Source of the DNA: Bacteroidota bacterium
GTDB lineage: Bacteria; Bacteroidota; Bacteroidia; Bacteroidales; WCHB1-69
Assembly: GCA_029570835.1 (NCBI GenBank)
Contig: JAKPTX010000170.1
Span: forward strand, 1 to 44,029
Direction: 5' to 3'
DNA: 44,029 nt
The notes under the pieces were generated by a model. That model saw nothing but the letters and a program-made list of their open reading frames with translations. It was not told where the DNA came from and did not search any database. Shown one piece after another: positions 24,947-33,715 of the stretch (position 1 is the first letter of the stretch; each line of letters begins with the position of its first letter). The translations under genes were made by a program, and so were the position numbers.

Positions 24947-27900
24947 TTATTGTTTTACAAAGCGTTTAGATACCCGACCTTGTTCTGTGGTTAGGCGTAC
25001 AAAATAAACACCTGCTGCAAAATCGCTCACGTCAATAGTGGTGATCTCTTCTTCAACAGATAGTACACGCATTAACTTACCATACATATCATATATGTGA
25101 CACTCTGTTGTTCCTAAATAATCTCTATCTAATTTCAAATCGATGAATGATTGGGTTGGGTTAGGATAAAGAGTAACATATTGTGATAGCTCATTTTCAG
25201 TAATACCTACTGTGAAATCAACATGAATTGTATGATCAGACTGAACATTGTTAAATGTATAAGAGGTAGGAACAGGTGTTACCGGCACATTATCCACCAA
25301 CACGGCATCAATTTGATAGCCTGCATTTGGAGTAAAGGTAAAGGTTTGAGATGCACCTTCATTAACGGTAACAGCACCTGAAGGAGTAATGGTTCCGTTA
25401 GGACCGGCTGTAGCAGTAATTGTATATGTAACAGTACCGCCACCGGTTGTAAAGGTAACAGGTGCAGTAAACTCACTCTCTCCAGATGTACAGATCGCTT
25501 TTACTCTTACATGATACTGAGCATTACTTTGTAATCCGATCATTGTATATGAAGTGGTAGTAGCTGTAGCGGTTGTCCAGTTAGTAGCAGATACCAACTT
25601 GTAATCTACTTGCCATGAAGTTTCAGTTCCTCCGGGTATCCAGGTTGCTTCTGCAGAGTTGTTAGTCACATTAGCTACCTGCAAGTTAGTTGGAGTTGTA
25701 CACTCTTCAATACCATCGCTTGTAATGGCGATGTTATCAATGGCTGCCGGAGGTTGATTTTGAGTAGAACCATCATTAGTCCAGGCAAAATAGAGTCTCA
25801 TAGTTTGACCTGAGTAATCAGCTGATGCTAAAGTGTATGACGCAGTCTGCCAAGTAGTTTGCTCATTCAAAATATCACCCAGTGCGGTAGCTCCGGTAGG
25901 CACTATGATCGTATTAGTAGTAGTGGCAACTGGAATTGTAGGAGTACCGATATAAGCTCTAAAGTAGTCATATCCGGTTACACCGTAAACTTCACCATTA
26001 CATTTCCAGTCAAAGGTTAAAGTATAGTCAGATGTAGAAGGAGTAAAGTAGATATCTCTATATGCCCAAACTACACCGATAGTATTATCATAAACATTGG
26101 TAACTCCGTTATCACTGGATACATATAGTCCACTGGTACCTCCGGTTGTATTGTTCACACCCGCTACACCACCAACATACCAATTGGCTCCTGAAGAATT
26201 ATTTTCAAAAACAAATTCTGATGGAGTTTCAAAGTCAATAGTAAATGGCACATTAATAGGTGTTTGAGCAGTACAGAAGGTTTGTACTGAAGACCAGTTA
26301 CTTGTCTCTCCGGGACCACAAATTGCTCTTACATAGAAATCGTAACAAGTTGATGCAGTTAATCCTGTAATTGTAGTAGGATTAGTAGAAGTTTGAACAA
26401 TTGTACCCGAACCATGAGTGAAGCCCTGTGCACCATACTCTATTTCCCAAGTGTTACCTGTTGCAGGATCAACCCATGCAATATCAACTGCAGTACCGGT
26501 AGCATTAGAATAGCTGATTCCGGTGGGAGTAAAACAAGCCGCCATGGCAGTAATAGAAACATCATCTACGTACCAAGCATTAATATCATAGTGATCTCCA
26601 TCGATTACCCATGCAAAGTAGAGTGAATCAGCTATAGGAATAAACTGAATTGTTTCTGTAGTCGCAGGAATTGACCCACCATTGTGAGAAAATGGAAGAT
26701 CTGTCCATGTTGTTAAGTCAGGACTACATTGTAGCTTAATTGTAACTCCGGTTGCAAAATTATTATAATAGTGCTTAAATGAGAATTCAAGCGCTGCTGC
26801 ATTATTAAAGCGAATTAATGGAGAAATCAGACGTGATACACCAATTCCATCTGTATATGAAGCTTTCATCTCTCCGGCAGTTCCTCCGGCTTGAGTACCA
26901 CCAGAATGTGACCATCTATTGGATGTTAATCCTCCGGAATAACTTTGTGACCAACATGGAGGCATCGTTGAGAAATTCTCCGTAAATGGTAACTCACTTG
27001 GTAAACAAGGAGTAAAGAAGCTAATTCTAGGAGACCATGCACTGGATTCATTCACATCACAAACGGCTCTTACGCGCACCTCATAGGTGGTAGCATCATT
27101 GAGCCCGGTCAATGTATAAGGATGGCTATAAGTTTGTACTATGGTACCTTGAGTAAAGCCTTGTTCTCCATATTCTATTTCCCATTGAGTAGCTTCTCCG
27201 GTTTCAGTCCAGTCTATATCGGCAGTTTGAGCAGTTACATTGGTAGCTGTTAAGTTTGAAGGAACTACACAATCCGGAGTTAAAGAGACTGAAAAATCAT
27301 CCATTGTTAAAAATGCAGGATTATAGGTTGCTTCACAGTGAACTCCAAAATAATAAACCCCGTCAGTTTGAGGAACAAAGGTTCCGGTCATCAATTCGTA
27401 TTGTTGATTGTCAGGTTCACTTAATGTCGTCAAAACTTGCAATGGTGTTATAGAGGATTGAGATGAGTAAACAGCACTTTGTAAAGTGGTCCAACCTTCA
27501 TTTCCGCAAGTTACATACCAGAAGGAGAAGTCATAACTTACACCTGCTTGTAACTCAAAAGCGGGAGTATAAAGTGTGTTATTGGCACTATATACAAAGT
27601 AAGCACATTTTGTTCCTGTTCTGGCATTTCTATTCATCATTCCATAATCCACTATTTGAGTTTTTAATTTTCCTATTACCCCGGTAGGAAGCCAGCATGT
27701 GGGAAACTCATCAGCCGCAGTAATAGACTCAAAGCTATCATCCCAAGGAAGAGTTACAACAGGAGCACAGAGTGTTTGTTCTGTAATAATACTAGAGTAT
27801 CCACTCACCTCACCATTACCACAATCTGATTGAACACGGAACATGTAGTTAGTTGAGTGGTCTAAGTTTTGAACTTCAAATGGAGTTCCATAAGCTTGCA

Positions 27901-30900
27901 CCACACTCCAGGTAGATTCTGAAGCTTTTTTATACTCAACATTCCAAGTTGTTGCATAACCTGTCTCAGTCCAGCTCAAAGTAACTGAATTTTGAGTTGC
28001 TGTTGTAGCTGCTAATTGGAAAGGAGTTGGGCATGTAACAGCTTCGAGAGTAATATTATCAACTACCGCAGGGGGTTGTTGATCGCCTGTAGTAACATCA
28101 TTTCTCCACATAAAATAGAGTCTCCACGTTTTACCTGCAAAATTAGGGAACTGTGTATTATTAATGGTGAAAGTAGAGCTCTCTTGCCAATCTGTCACAC
28201 CTTGAAGGGAAATATTATCCACATAAGTTCCATAGGAAGTAGCTAAAGCAGCATCTACATTGACTGTTCCTGCAGGAATAGCTCCGGCATTAATATTGGC
28301 ATCGGGTAACACCCAGAACAAACGAAGCATATCATTTGCCCCAGCACCATTAGCAATCCAATCGATAGTTAAACGAAGTTCAGTTGCAGTTGCAGGAATC
28401 ACAAAATCTCTAAATGCGTATGATTTTGAATAATTATCTGCTCCTGCGGTATAAGCCCAGGTGTCGCCACCATCGTTAGAGATATAAAGGGCATTTGCAC
28501 CTCCAACTGTATTATTTACATCAGGGTTATTGGATGCATTACCGATATACCATTGATTGGTTTGTCCGCTATTTTTAAAACTCCATTCTGCATTTTCAAC
28601 AGGATTTTCAAAGTCACAGGAGTAAGGAATAGTAGCTGGAATCGCTGCTAGAGTAGTAAAACTAACTTCTTTCCAAATACTCATGTCTGAAGTTCCGCAA
28701 AGAGATCTTACTCTTAAGTCATATTGAGTATAAGGAGCCAGGTTGGTAAGTGAGTTTGTTGTTGTATTGACTACTCCTACAGAGGTCCAATTGGTTTCTT
28801 CACTGAGTTTATACTCTACCTCCCAGGAGTTTTCAGATGCAACCGGAAGAATTTGATAATCTACACTATAAGAACCAACATACTCTGCAATAAGATTAGG
28901 AGGATAACAAGTAGCTACTTGACAAGGAGTTATAAATTTAACATTGTTACGATTTCCATACATCGCACTATTGCCGCCTGAAGGAATCAAAGTATATGGA
29001 CTACCTGTATCTTGGTAGAAAGCAATCGCTTTAGTTTCATTGGTAGCATGTGTTCTGAATTTTGAAACACCATTTACATAACTACCGGTTTTATCAATTA
29101 CAGTTATTACTAAGTTACTGTCAGCATCATAAACAAAAGGAGTGGTAAAGTTAATAGAATGCCAATTATTTTCTCCGGTATTGGTAAATTCAACAGATCC
29201 ATCATAAACCTTAACAAAAGCACCACCCGGTACATAGTCAGAAGTAGCGGTATAAGTTGCCTGATCAGTATGTCCTAAGTAGATTTCTATATTTCTTGTA
29301 ATATTGGTACCATAGAAGTATTGGAAGGCAATTCCATGAACAGTATCAGCGATATCTGACACTTCAGCCGCATCAAAAATCTGCTGTGAATAGCTATAGT
29401 TATAATATGTATGACAAGGCAAACATTGTCCACTTGTATTGGTGGTCGCTTCCGGTGTTCCAACAATCACATCTCCACCCAAAGCACAATTTGTAGTGAA
29501 CGTTGTTGAAACAGCAGGTCCTGCAACGCCGGAACAACTTGGAGAAACCGAAACAGTGTAGTCGGTTACTTCATTTAAGCCGGTTAATATATAGTGATTG
29601 TTACTGGTAGTATATTGTGTTCCGGTAGCATCACCTGCAAGTATAACTTCTACATTGTAACTATCGGGAGTTCCATTAGGAGACCAGGAAACCAATGCTG
29701 AAGTTGCACCCACATTGCTAACAGCAATATTACTAACAGGTGGACAGTCCGGCGCATAGTCCAAAACAAAATCATCAAAATAGTAACTTACATAGGTAGT
29801 AGGGGCAACTTTTATTGCCACATACTTACTTGTACCGGTATAATTAGCAAGATATCCGGTATATTGAGCTAAGAATGATGAAACCGGGAAAGATTGAATA
29901 GTTACAAAAGAGCTAGGTGAAGTAGGATCTTCAATTACTCCCAAATGAACATACTGATTTTCCGCTCCACGAGCATAGAATGAAACTTGCAAATCTGAAA
30001 GATCGATAGAATCATCTACCTTAGGAGCAATCAAAATGGTGTATCTATTGTTGTAGGAATATGCGTACAGAGAATTAGGAGATGAAACACTATATGTAGA
30101 AGAACAAGTCGGAGGATTTGTGTAGTTAGTCAAATAGCTCCAGCAAGTTGGGAAAGAACCTTCACCTGTTCCATGATTATCAAAGTTTTCGGTATAAGGG
30201 AAAGTTACAATATCAGCACATGCTGTGCGGAAAGAGGTTCCTACAAAATCAGAATAACTTCCGTCTAAACAATCGGTCGCAACACGAATTTGATAAAGAG
30301 TATTGGGTGTCAGGTTAGTAAGTTGATAAGTAGTCACACCATTGAGGGTAATTTCTTCCCATGTTTGTTCGCCTTCCACTCTCCACATTACTTTAAAATC
30401 TAAATAATCGGTTCCTACAGGAACAAAATTGATCTCCGCACCGGTAGTAGTAATATTAGTTACAGTCAAATCAGTAGGTTCAACACAGCTTGGAGTTTCA
30501 GATACCACAAAATCATCTACTGTTAAGTAGTATGGATCTCCGGTTGCCTGACAGAATGTACCAAAATAGTATATACCATCTTCTGTAGGAGTGAAAGTTC
30601 CCTTTAACTTTTGATAAGTCATATTGGTAACATTCGTAACTTCGGCTAACTGTAAAATTAAAGAATCCGGTGTTTGAGCGGAATATACATTGGCTTTTAG
30701 CGATTGCCAACCACTCCAGCCATCAGTTACATACCAGAAAGAGAAGTCATAACTTACGTTTGCTTGTAGTTCAAATGCAGGAGTGAAGATATGATCATTA
30801 CAGTTCCATCTAAAGTAGGCTGCTCTGGTTCCGGTACGTGCTATTCTGTTATAACTGTCATTTGAAGTTTGTGTATATACAACAGATCCAAAATTTGTAG

Positions 30901-32740
30901 CAGCCCAACATAGTGGTAAGGTACCGGCGTAGCTAATCGACTCAAAACTATCATCCCAAGGTAATACTGTTACAGGAGCACATAAAGTAGTTGTACTTAC
31001 AACAGATGTATATGGACTAAGTTCTGTTCCACAATTAGATTGAACTCTGAATTGGTATGTTGTCGAGGATTCCAAATTTTGTACGGTATAAGGATTTGAG
31101 GTAGCCATTTCTGATGCCCATGTATCTTCTGTTGATTTTTTATACTCAACAAACCAGCTTGTGGCATCACCATTTTCTGTCCATGCCAAGTCAACAGTTG
31201 TAGCAGTTGTATTGGAAATAGTCAATTGCGATGGTGTAGGACACTCCACAACTTCAATAGAAATATTATCCACTGTTGCAGGGGGTTGTGCAGCAATAGC
31301 AGTGCCATTTCTCCAGTGGAAATAGAGACGCCAGGTATTTCCGGCTAAATTAGGGAACTGTGTTGTATTAATAACAAACTCAGCTTGTTGCCAAGTTGTT
31401 TGTTGACTTAGCCAGTGTTCACCTATCCCATTGGTATGGTTTCCAATTTGAGCTTCCCAGTCATAATTAACACCACCAACAGTGGGAGGATTTTGACCCG
31501 GAACCACTTCAACATTCACGGGCATCCAATAAACGCGTAAAAAGTCATTGGTAGCACTTGCTCCATTTGCAATCCAATCAAAAGTTAGTTTTAACTCAGC
31601 AACACCGGCAGGAACTTCAACATCGCAAAATGCATAGACACGGGAGGGCGAAACAGTTGCTCCGGCACTGTATGCCCATGCATCAGTAGTAGGATCATTT
31701 GAAATATACATAGCATACGATCCATTATCGGTATTATTTACGTTCGGAGCTCCGGAAATTACCCATTGGTTAGTTTGCGTACCATTGAGCAATTGGAAAT
31801 CTGAATATGTAGCAGCATTTTCAAAATCATTAAAATAGGGTAATTGAACGGGAATGAGAGAGGTATAAAAAGCAATAGGAGCAGTAAAATTACTTTGCTC
31901 AGTAACACAATCCGACTGTAGTCTAACTTGGTACTGTGTATTGGGAGTCAGGTTAGTAATTTGATAAGTCATACTAGTTAAGCCTGAAACTAAAGTCCAA
32001 TCGGCGTCTCCCACTTCACGATATTCCAAATTCCAGCCTGTTTCTTCATCGCCTAAATTCCATCCAATAGTTGCAGTTGTGGATGTAACAGAAGTTAAAT
32101 GAACATTGTTTGGTGAAGGGCAACTTTCTTGAAAATAGACCTGTAGATTAGGTAGAACAGCAGTTACCACTCCAATAGGGGGGGTAGCCGGATAAAAGGG
32201 TGAACTGTCCTGATATTTGTACAATCCTCTACTTTCTCCCACATTGGTTGATATAAACTTAGGAGAAGGTGTTCCCCATCCGGGAACAGTTTCATTAACA
32301 GCAATAACTAGGTTATTCACTCCATCATAGGCAAAGGGTTGATCTAATTCAACCTCAATCCATCCGGCACTGGTTGGGAAAGTAACTTCCCCATTAAAAA
32401 CTTCTGTCAAATCAGCTAAAGCAACCCAGTCAGTTGTACTCGAAAAAGCTGTTTTGGAAGTATTCCCCAAATAGATTTCCCAAGTGTTTGCTGTGTTAAA
32501 GTTACCGATTCCATCCCAATGCCAACGCAATTTAGTGATAGAATCGAAAGTGTTATTCCAACCGCCATTCTCCAACTCAGACTTTAAAACAATATGCTGA
32601 GTGTAAGAATATTCATATAAAACGTACATTGGAATGTAGCCCTGAGTGAGCGTTCCATTGGTTGTCTGAACTGTTTGCGCTTTTAAAAAGCTCAGACAAA
32701 ACAAGGTCATTAAGAAAAAAAGCAATCGTTTTTTCATCAT
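24947..32740 (-). CDS. HagA-like giant FN3/jelly-roll surface protein, T9SS type A tail (paralog)
   Basis: A 2597-aa paralog of the protein at 15943-24000 with the same module order but one fewer FN3 near the C-terminus. Signal peptide 1-22 (MMKKRLLFFL...LKAQ; starts at 32740 and 32737 are both possible). The N-terminal domain (about 23-205) recurs at about 1090-1265. The CWSQSYSGG adhesin module is near residue 1930; one FN3 precedes the bacterial repeat (about 2435-2510), and the type A sorting domain occupies about 2512-2597 (YPNPTQ, YDMYGKL, GVYFVRL). Probably a surface adhesin exported with the two proteases. No clear TAnnTTTG box was found upstream, only a one-mismatch AATTTTTG near 32810. 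Confidence 0.9.
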   Translation of the reverse strand: MMKKRLLFFLMTLFCLSFLKAQTVQTTNGTLTQGYIPMYVLYEYSYTQHIVLKSELENGGWNNTFDSITKLRWHWDGIGNFNTANTWEIYLGNTSKTAFSSTTDWVALADLTEVFNGEVTFPTSAGWIEVELDQPFAYDGVNNLVIAVNETVPGWGTPSPKFISTNVGESRGLYKYQDSSPFYPATPPIGVVTAVLPNLQVYFQESCPSPNNVHLTSVTSTTATIGWNLGDEETGWNLEYREVGDADWTLVSGLTSMTYQITNLTPNTQYQVRLQSDCVTEQSNFTAPIAFYTSLIPVQLPYFNDFENAATYSDFQLLNGTQTNQWVISGAPNVNNTDNGSYAMYISNDPTTDAWAYSAGATVSPSRVYAFCDVEVPAGVAELKLTFDWIANGASATNDFLRVYWMPVNVEVVPGQNPPTVGGVNYDWEAQIGNHTNGIGEHWLSQQTTWQQAEFVINTTQFPNLAGNTWRLYFHWRNGTAIAAQPPATVDNISIEVVECPTPSQLTISNTTATTVDLAWTENGDATSWFVEYKKSTEDTWASEMATSNPYTVQNLESSTTYQFRVQSNCGTELSPYTSVVSTTTLCAPVTVLPWDDSFESISYAGTLPLCWAATNFGSVVYTQTSNDSYNRIARTGTRAAYFRWNCNDHIFTPAFELQANVSYDFSFWYVTDGWSGWQSLKANVYSAQTPDSLILQLAEVTNVTNMTYQKLKGTFTPTEDGIYYFGTFCQATGDPYYLTVDDFVVSETPSCVEPTDLTVTNITTTGAEINFVPVGTDYLDFKVMWRVEGEQTWEEITLNGVTTYQLTNLTPNTLYQIRVATDCLDGSYSDFVGTSFRTACADIVTFPYTENFDNHGTGEGSFPTCWSYLTNYTNPPTCSSTYSVSSPNSLYAYSYNNRYTILIAPKVDDSIDLSDLQVSFYARGAENQYVHLGVIEDPTSPSSFVTIQSFPVSSFLAQYTGYLANYTGTSKYVAIKVAPTTYVSYYFDDFVLDYAPDCPPVSNIAVSNVGATSALVSWSPNGTPDSYNVEVILAGDATGTQYTTSNNHYILTGLNEVTDYTVSVSPSCSGVAGPAVSTTFTTNCALGGDVIVGTPEATTNTSGQCLPCHTYYNYSYSQQIFDAAEVSDIADTVHGIAFQYFYGTNITRNIEIYLGHTDQATYTATSDYVPGGAFVKVYDGSVEFTNTGENNWHSINFTTPFVYDADSNLVITVIDKTGSYVNGVSKFRTHATNETKAIAFYQDTGSPYTLIPSGGNSAMYGNRNNVKFITPCQVATCYPPNLIAEYVGSYSVDYQILPVASENSWEVEYKLSEETNWTSVGVVNTTTNSLTNLAPYTQYDLRVRSLCGTSDMSIWKEVSFTTLAAIPATIPYSCDFENPVENAEWSFKNSGQTNQWYIGNASNNPDVNNTVGGANALYISNDGGDTWAYTAGADNYSKSYAFRDFVIPATATELRLTIDWIANGAGANDMLRLFWVLPDANINAGAIPAGTVNVDAALATSYGTYVDNISLQGVTDWQESSTFTINNTQFPNFAGKTWRLYFMWRNDVTTGDQQPPAVVDNITLEAVTCPTPFQLAATTATQNSVTLSWTETGYATTWNVEYKKASESTWSVVQAYGTPFEVQNLDHSTNYMFRVQSDCGNGEVSGYSSIITEQTLCAPVVTLPWDDSFESITAADEFPTCWLPTGVIGKLKTQIVDYGMMNRNARTGTKCAYFVYSANNTLYTPAFELQAGVSYDFSFWYVTCGNEGWTTLQSAVYSSQSSITPLQVLTTLSEPDNQQYELMTGTFVPQTDGVYYFGVHCEATYNPAFLTMDDFSVSLTPDCVVPSNLTATNVTAQTADIDWTETGEATQWEIEYGEQGFTQGTIVQTYSHPYTLTGLNDATTYEVRVRAVCDVNESSAWSPRISFFTPCLPSELPFTENFSTMPPCWSQSYSGGLTSNRWSHSGGTQAGGTAGEMKASYTDGIGVSRLISPLIRFNNAAALEFSFKHYYNNFATGVTIKLQCSPDLTTWTDLPFSHNGGSIPATTETIQFIPIADSLYFAWVIDGDHYDINAWYVDDVSITAMAACFTPTGISYSNATGTAVDIAWVDPATGNTWEIEYGAQGFTHGSGTIVQTSTNPTTITGLTASTCYDFYVRAICGPGETSNWSSVQTFCTAQTPINVPFTIDFETPSEFVFENNSSGANWYVGGVAGVNNTTGGTSGLYVSSDNGVTNVYDNTIGVVWAYRDIYFTPSTSDYTLTFDWKCNGEVYGVTGYDYFRAYIGTPTIPVATTTNTIIVPTGATALGDILNEQTTWQTASYTLASADYSGQTMRLYFAWTNDGSTQNQPPAAIDNIAITSDGIEECTTPTNLQVANVTNNSAEATWIPGGTETSWQVDYKLVSATNWTTATATTTSYTMIGLQSNAQYHVRVKAICTSGESEFTAPVTFTTGGGTVTYTITATAGPNGTITPSGAVTVNEGASQTFTFTPNAGYQIDAVLVDNVPVTPVPTSYTFNNVQSDHTIHVDFTVGITENELSQYVTLYPNPTQSFIDLKLDRDYLGTTECHIYDMYGKLMRVLSVEEEITTIDVSDFAAGVYFVRLTTEQGRVSKRFVKQ

Positions 32741-32990
32741 ATAAAATTTAGTTAGTAAAATAAAATTAACATTTATTAATAAAATATTATTACAAGGTAT
32801 AAAAAATTACAAAAATTGGCGCGAAATTATAAAAAAATCTAATATATTCTTAAAAAAATTACCCTTTTCCTTAACAATACATATTAATGTACTGATTTAC
32901 AGTAAGAAAATATTTACATACATGCTGCTATCTCACGTAAATGAGGGTAAAAACCTCTTTATCGAGTGTTATGAAATGATAAAAAGGCAA

Positions 32991-33611
32991 CTATTTGATA
33001 AAAGTTTGCTCAATATCTGTCCGTGTCAACAATGAGCGGCTCAGTGTAACCGGATCTGTATATTCCAATTCTTCATTGATACCAACTCCACGCGCCAAGG
33101 TCGTAATTTTAGAAACCAAGTCTTTTATCGACTTATATATGTAATAATTGGTTGTGTCTCCTTCCGGGGTTGCCGGAAGTGCCAACAGAACCTCTATGGG
33201 TTTGGATTCAGATACTCTATTGATCAATTCTTGTACTCTAATTTGCTGAGGACCAATACCATCCATAGGAGAAATAACCCCTCCCAATACATGGTAAACA
33301 CCTCTATATTGTTGTGTGTTTTCAATCGCTATGACATCCCTGATATCCTGAACTACACATATAGTCTTTGAATCCCGTTTGGGGTCAGCACAAATAGAAC
33401 AGATTACCTCATCAGAAAGGGTGTAACATATTGAACACACTTTTAACTCTTGGTGTAATTTTTGGATGGAATCGGTCAGTAATGTTAATTCCTCTGCATC
33501 CTTTTTTACCAAATCTAACACAATACGTAATGCGGATCTTTTCCCGATACCGGGCAGTTTGGACACTTCATTGACACAATTTTCTAATATTTTTGAATAT
33601 TGAACTAACAT
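32991..33611 (-). CDS. recR: Recombination mediator protein RecR
   Basis: A 206-aa cytosolic protein of the RecFOR pathway, which helps load RecA on gapped or single-stranded DNA. An N-terminal helix-hairpin-helix (LPGIGKRSALRIVL, about 19-32), a zinc finger with Cys59, Cys62, Cys71 and Cys74 (CSIC...CSIC), a TOPRIM domain (from about 83, TICVVQDIRDVIAIE; VLGGVISPMDGIGP at 108-121) and the conserved C-terminal ELEYTDPVTLSRSL are all present. Length and motifs are normal. It is transcribed away from the C10 peptidase operon and separated by 250 bp from the adhesin gene, with which it has no evident functional link. Confidence 0.97.
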   Translation of the reverse strand: MLVQYSKILENCVNEVSKLPGIGKRSALRIVLDLVKKDAEELTLLTDSIQKLHQELKVCSICYTLSDEVICSICADPKRDSKTICVVQDIRDVIAIENTQQYRGVYHVLGGVISPMDGIGPQQIRVQELINRVSESKPIEVLLALPATPEGDTTNYYIYKSIKDLVSKITTLARGVGINEELEYTDPVTLSRSLLTRTDIEQTFIK

Positions 33612-33627
33612 CCTAAGATTTTTTTGG

Positions 33628-33635
33628 CAAAAATA
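33628..33635 (-). promoter_or_regulatory. Candidate -7 box of recR
   Basis: The minus strand reads TATTTTTG (TAnnTTTG), 17 nt upstream of the recR ATG at 33611. The leader would be only about 10 nt, and no -33 element is evident, so confidence is low. Confidence 0.35.
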
Positions 33636-33644
33636 AAAAAAAAC

Positions 33645-33676
33645 TTGATAAATATTACTATTTATTACTATCTTTG
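33645..33676 (+). promoter_or_regulatory. Bacteroidota promoter of the C10 peptidase operon
   Basis: TTG at 33645-33647 and TATCTTTG at 33669-33676 with a 21-nt spacer fit the Bacteroidota -33/-7 pattern. Transcription would start near 33683, downstream of the ATG at 33674, which rules that ATG out as the start of the peptidase and supports the ATG at 33716. Confidence 0.7.
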
Positions 33677-33715
33677 CAGGTTAATAACTACTTCTTTAAC
33701 ATAAGAAATTTTCAT

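Noticed and set aside
32741-32990. recR terminator formed by GAGG...CCTC near 32941-32958
   Set aside because: The stem is only about 4 bp and the T-rich stretch is weak on the recR strand; not enough to call.
33674-33715. Longer start for the C10 peptidase at 33674
   Set aside because: It overlaps the TATCTTTG promoter box and would put 14 polar residues before the signal peptide; the ATG at 33716 starts a clean signal sequence.
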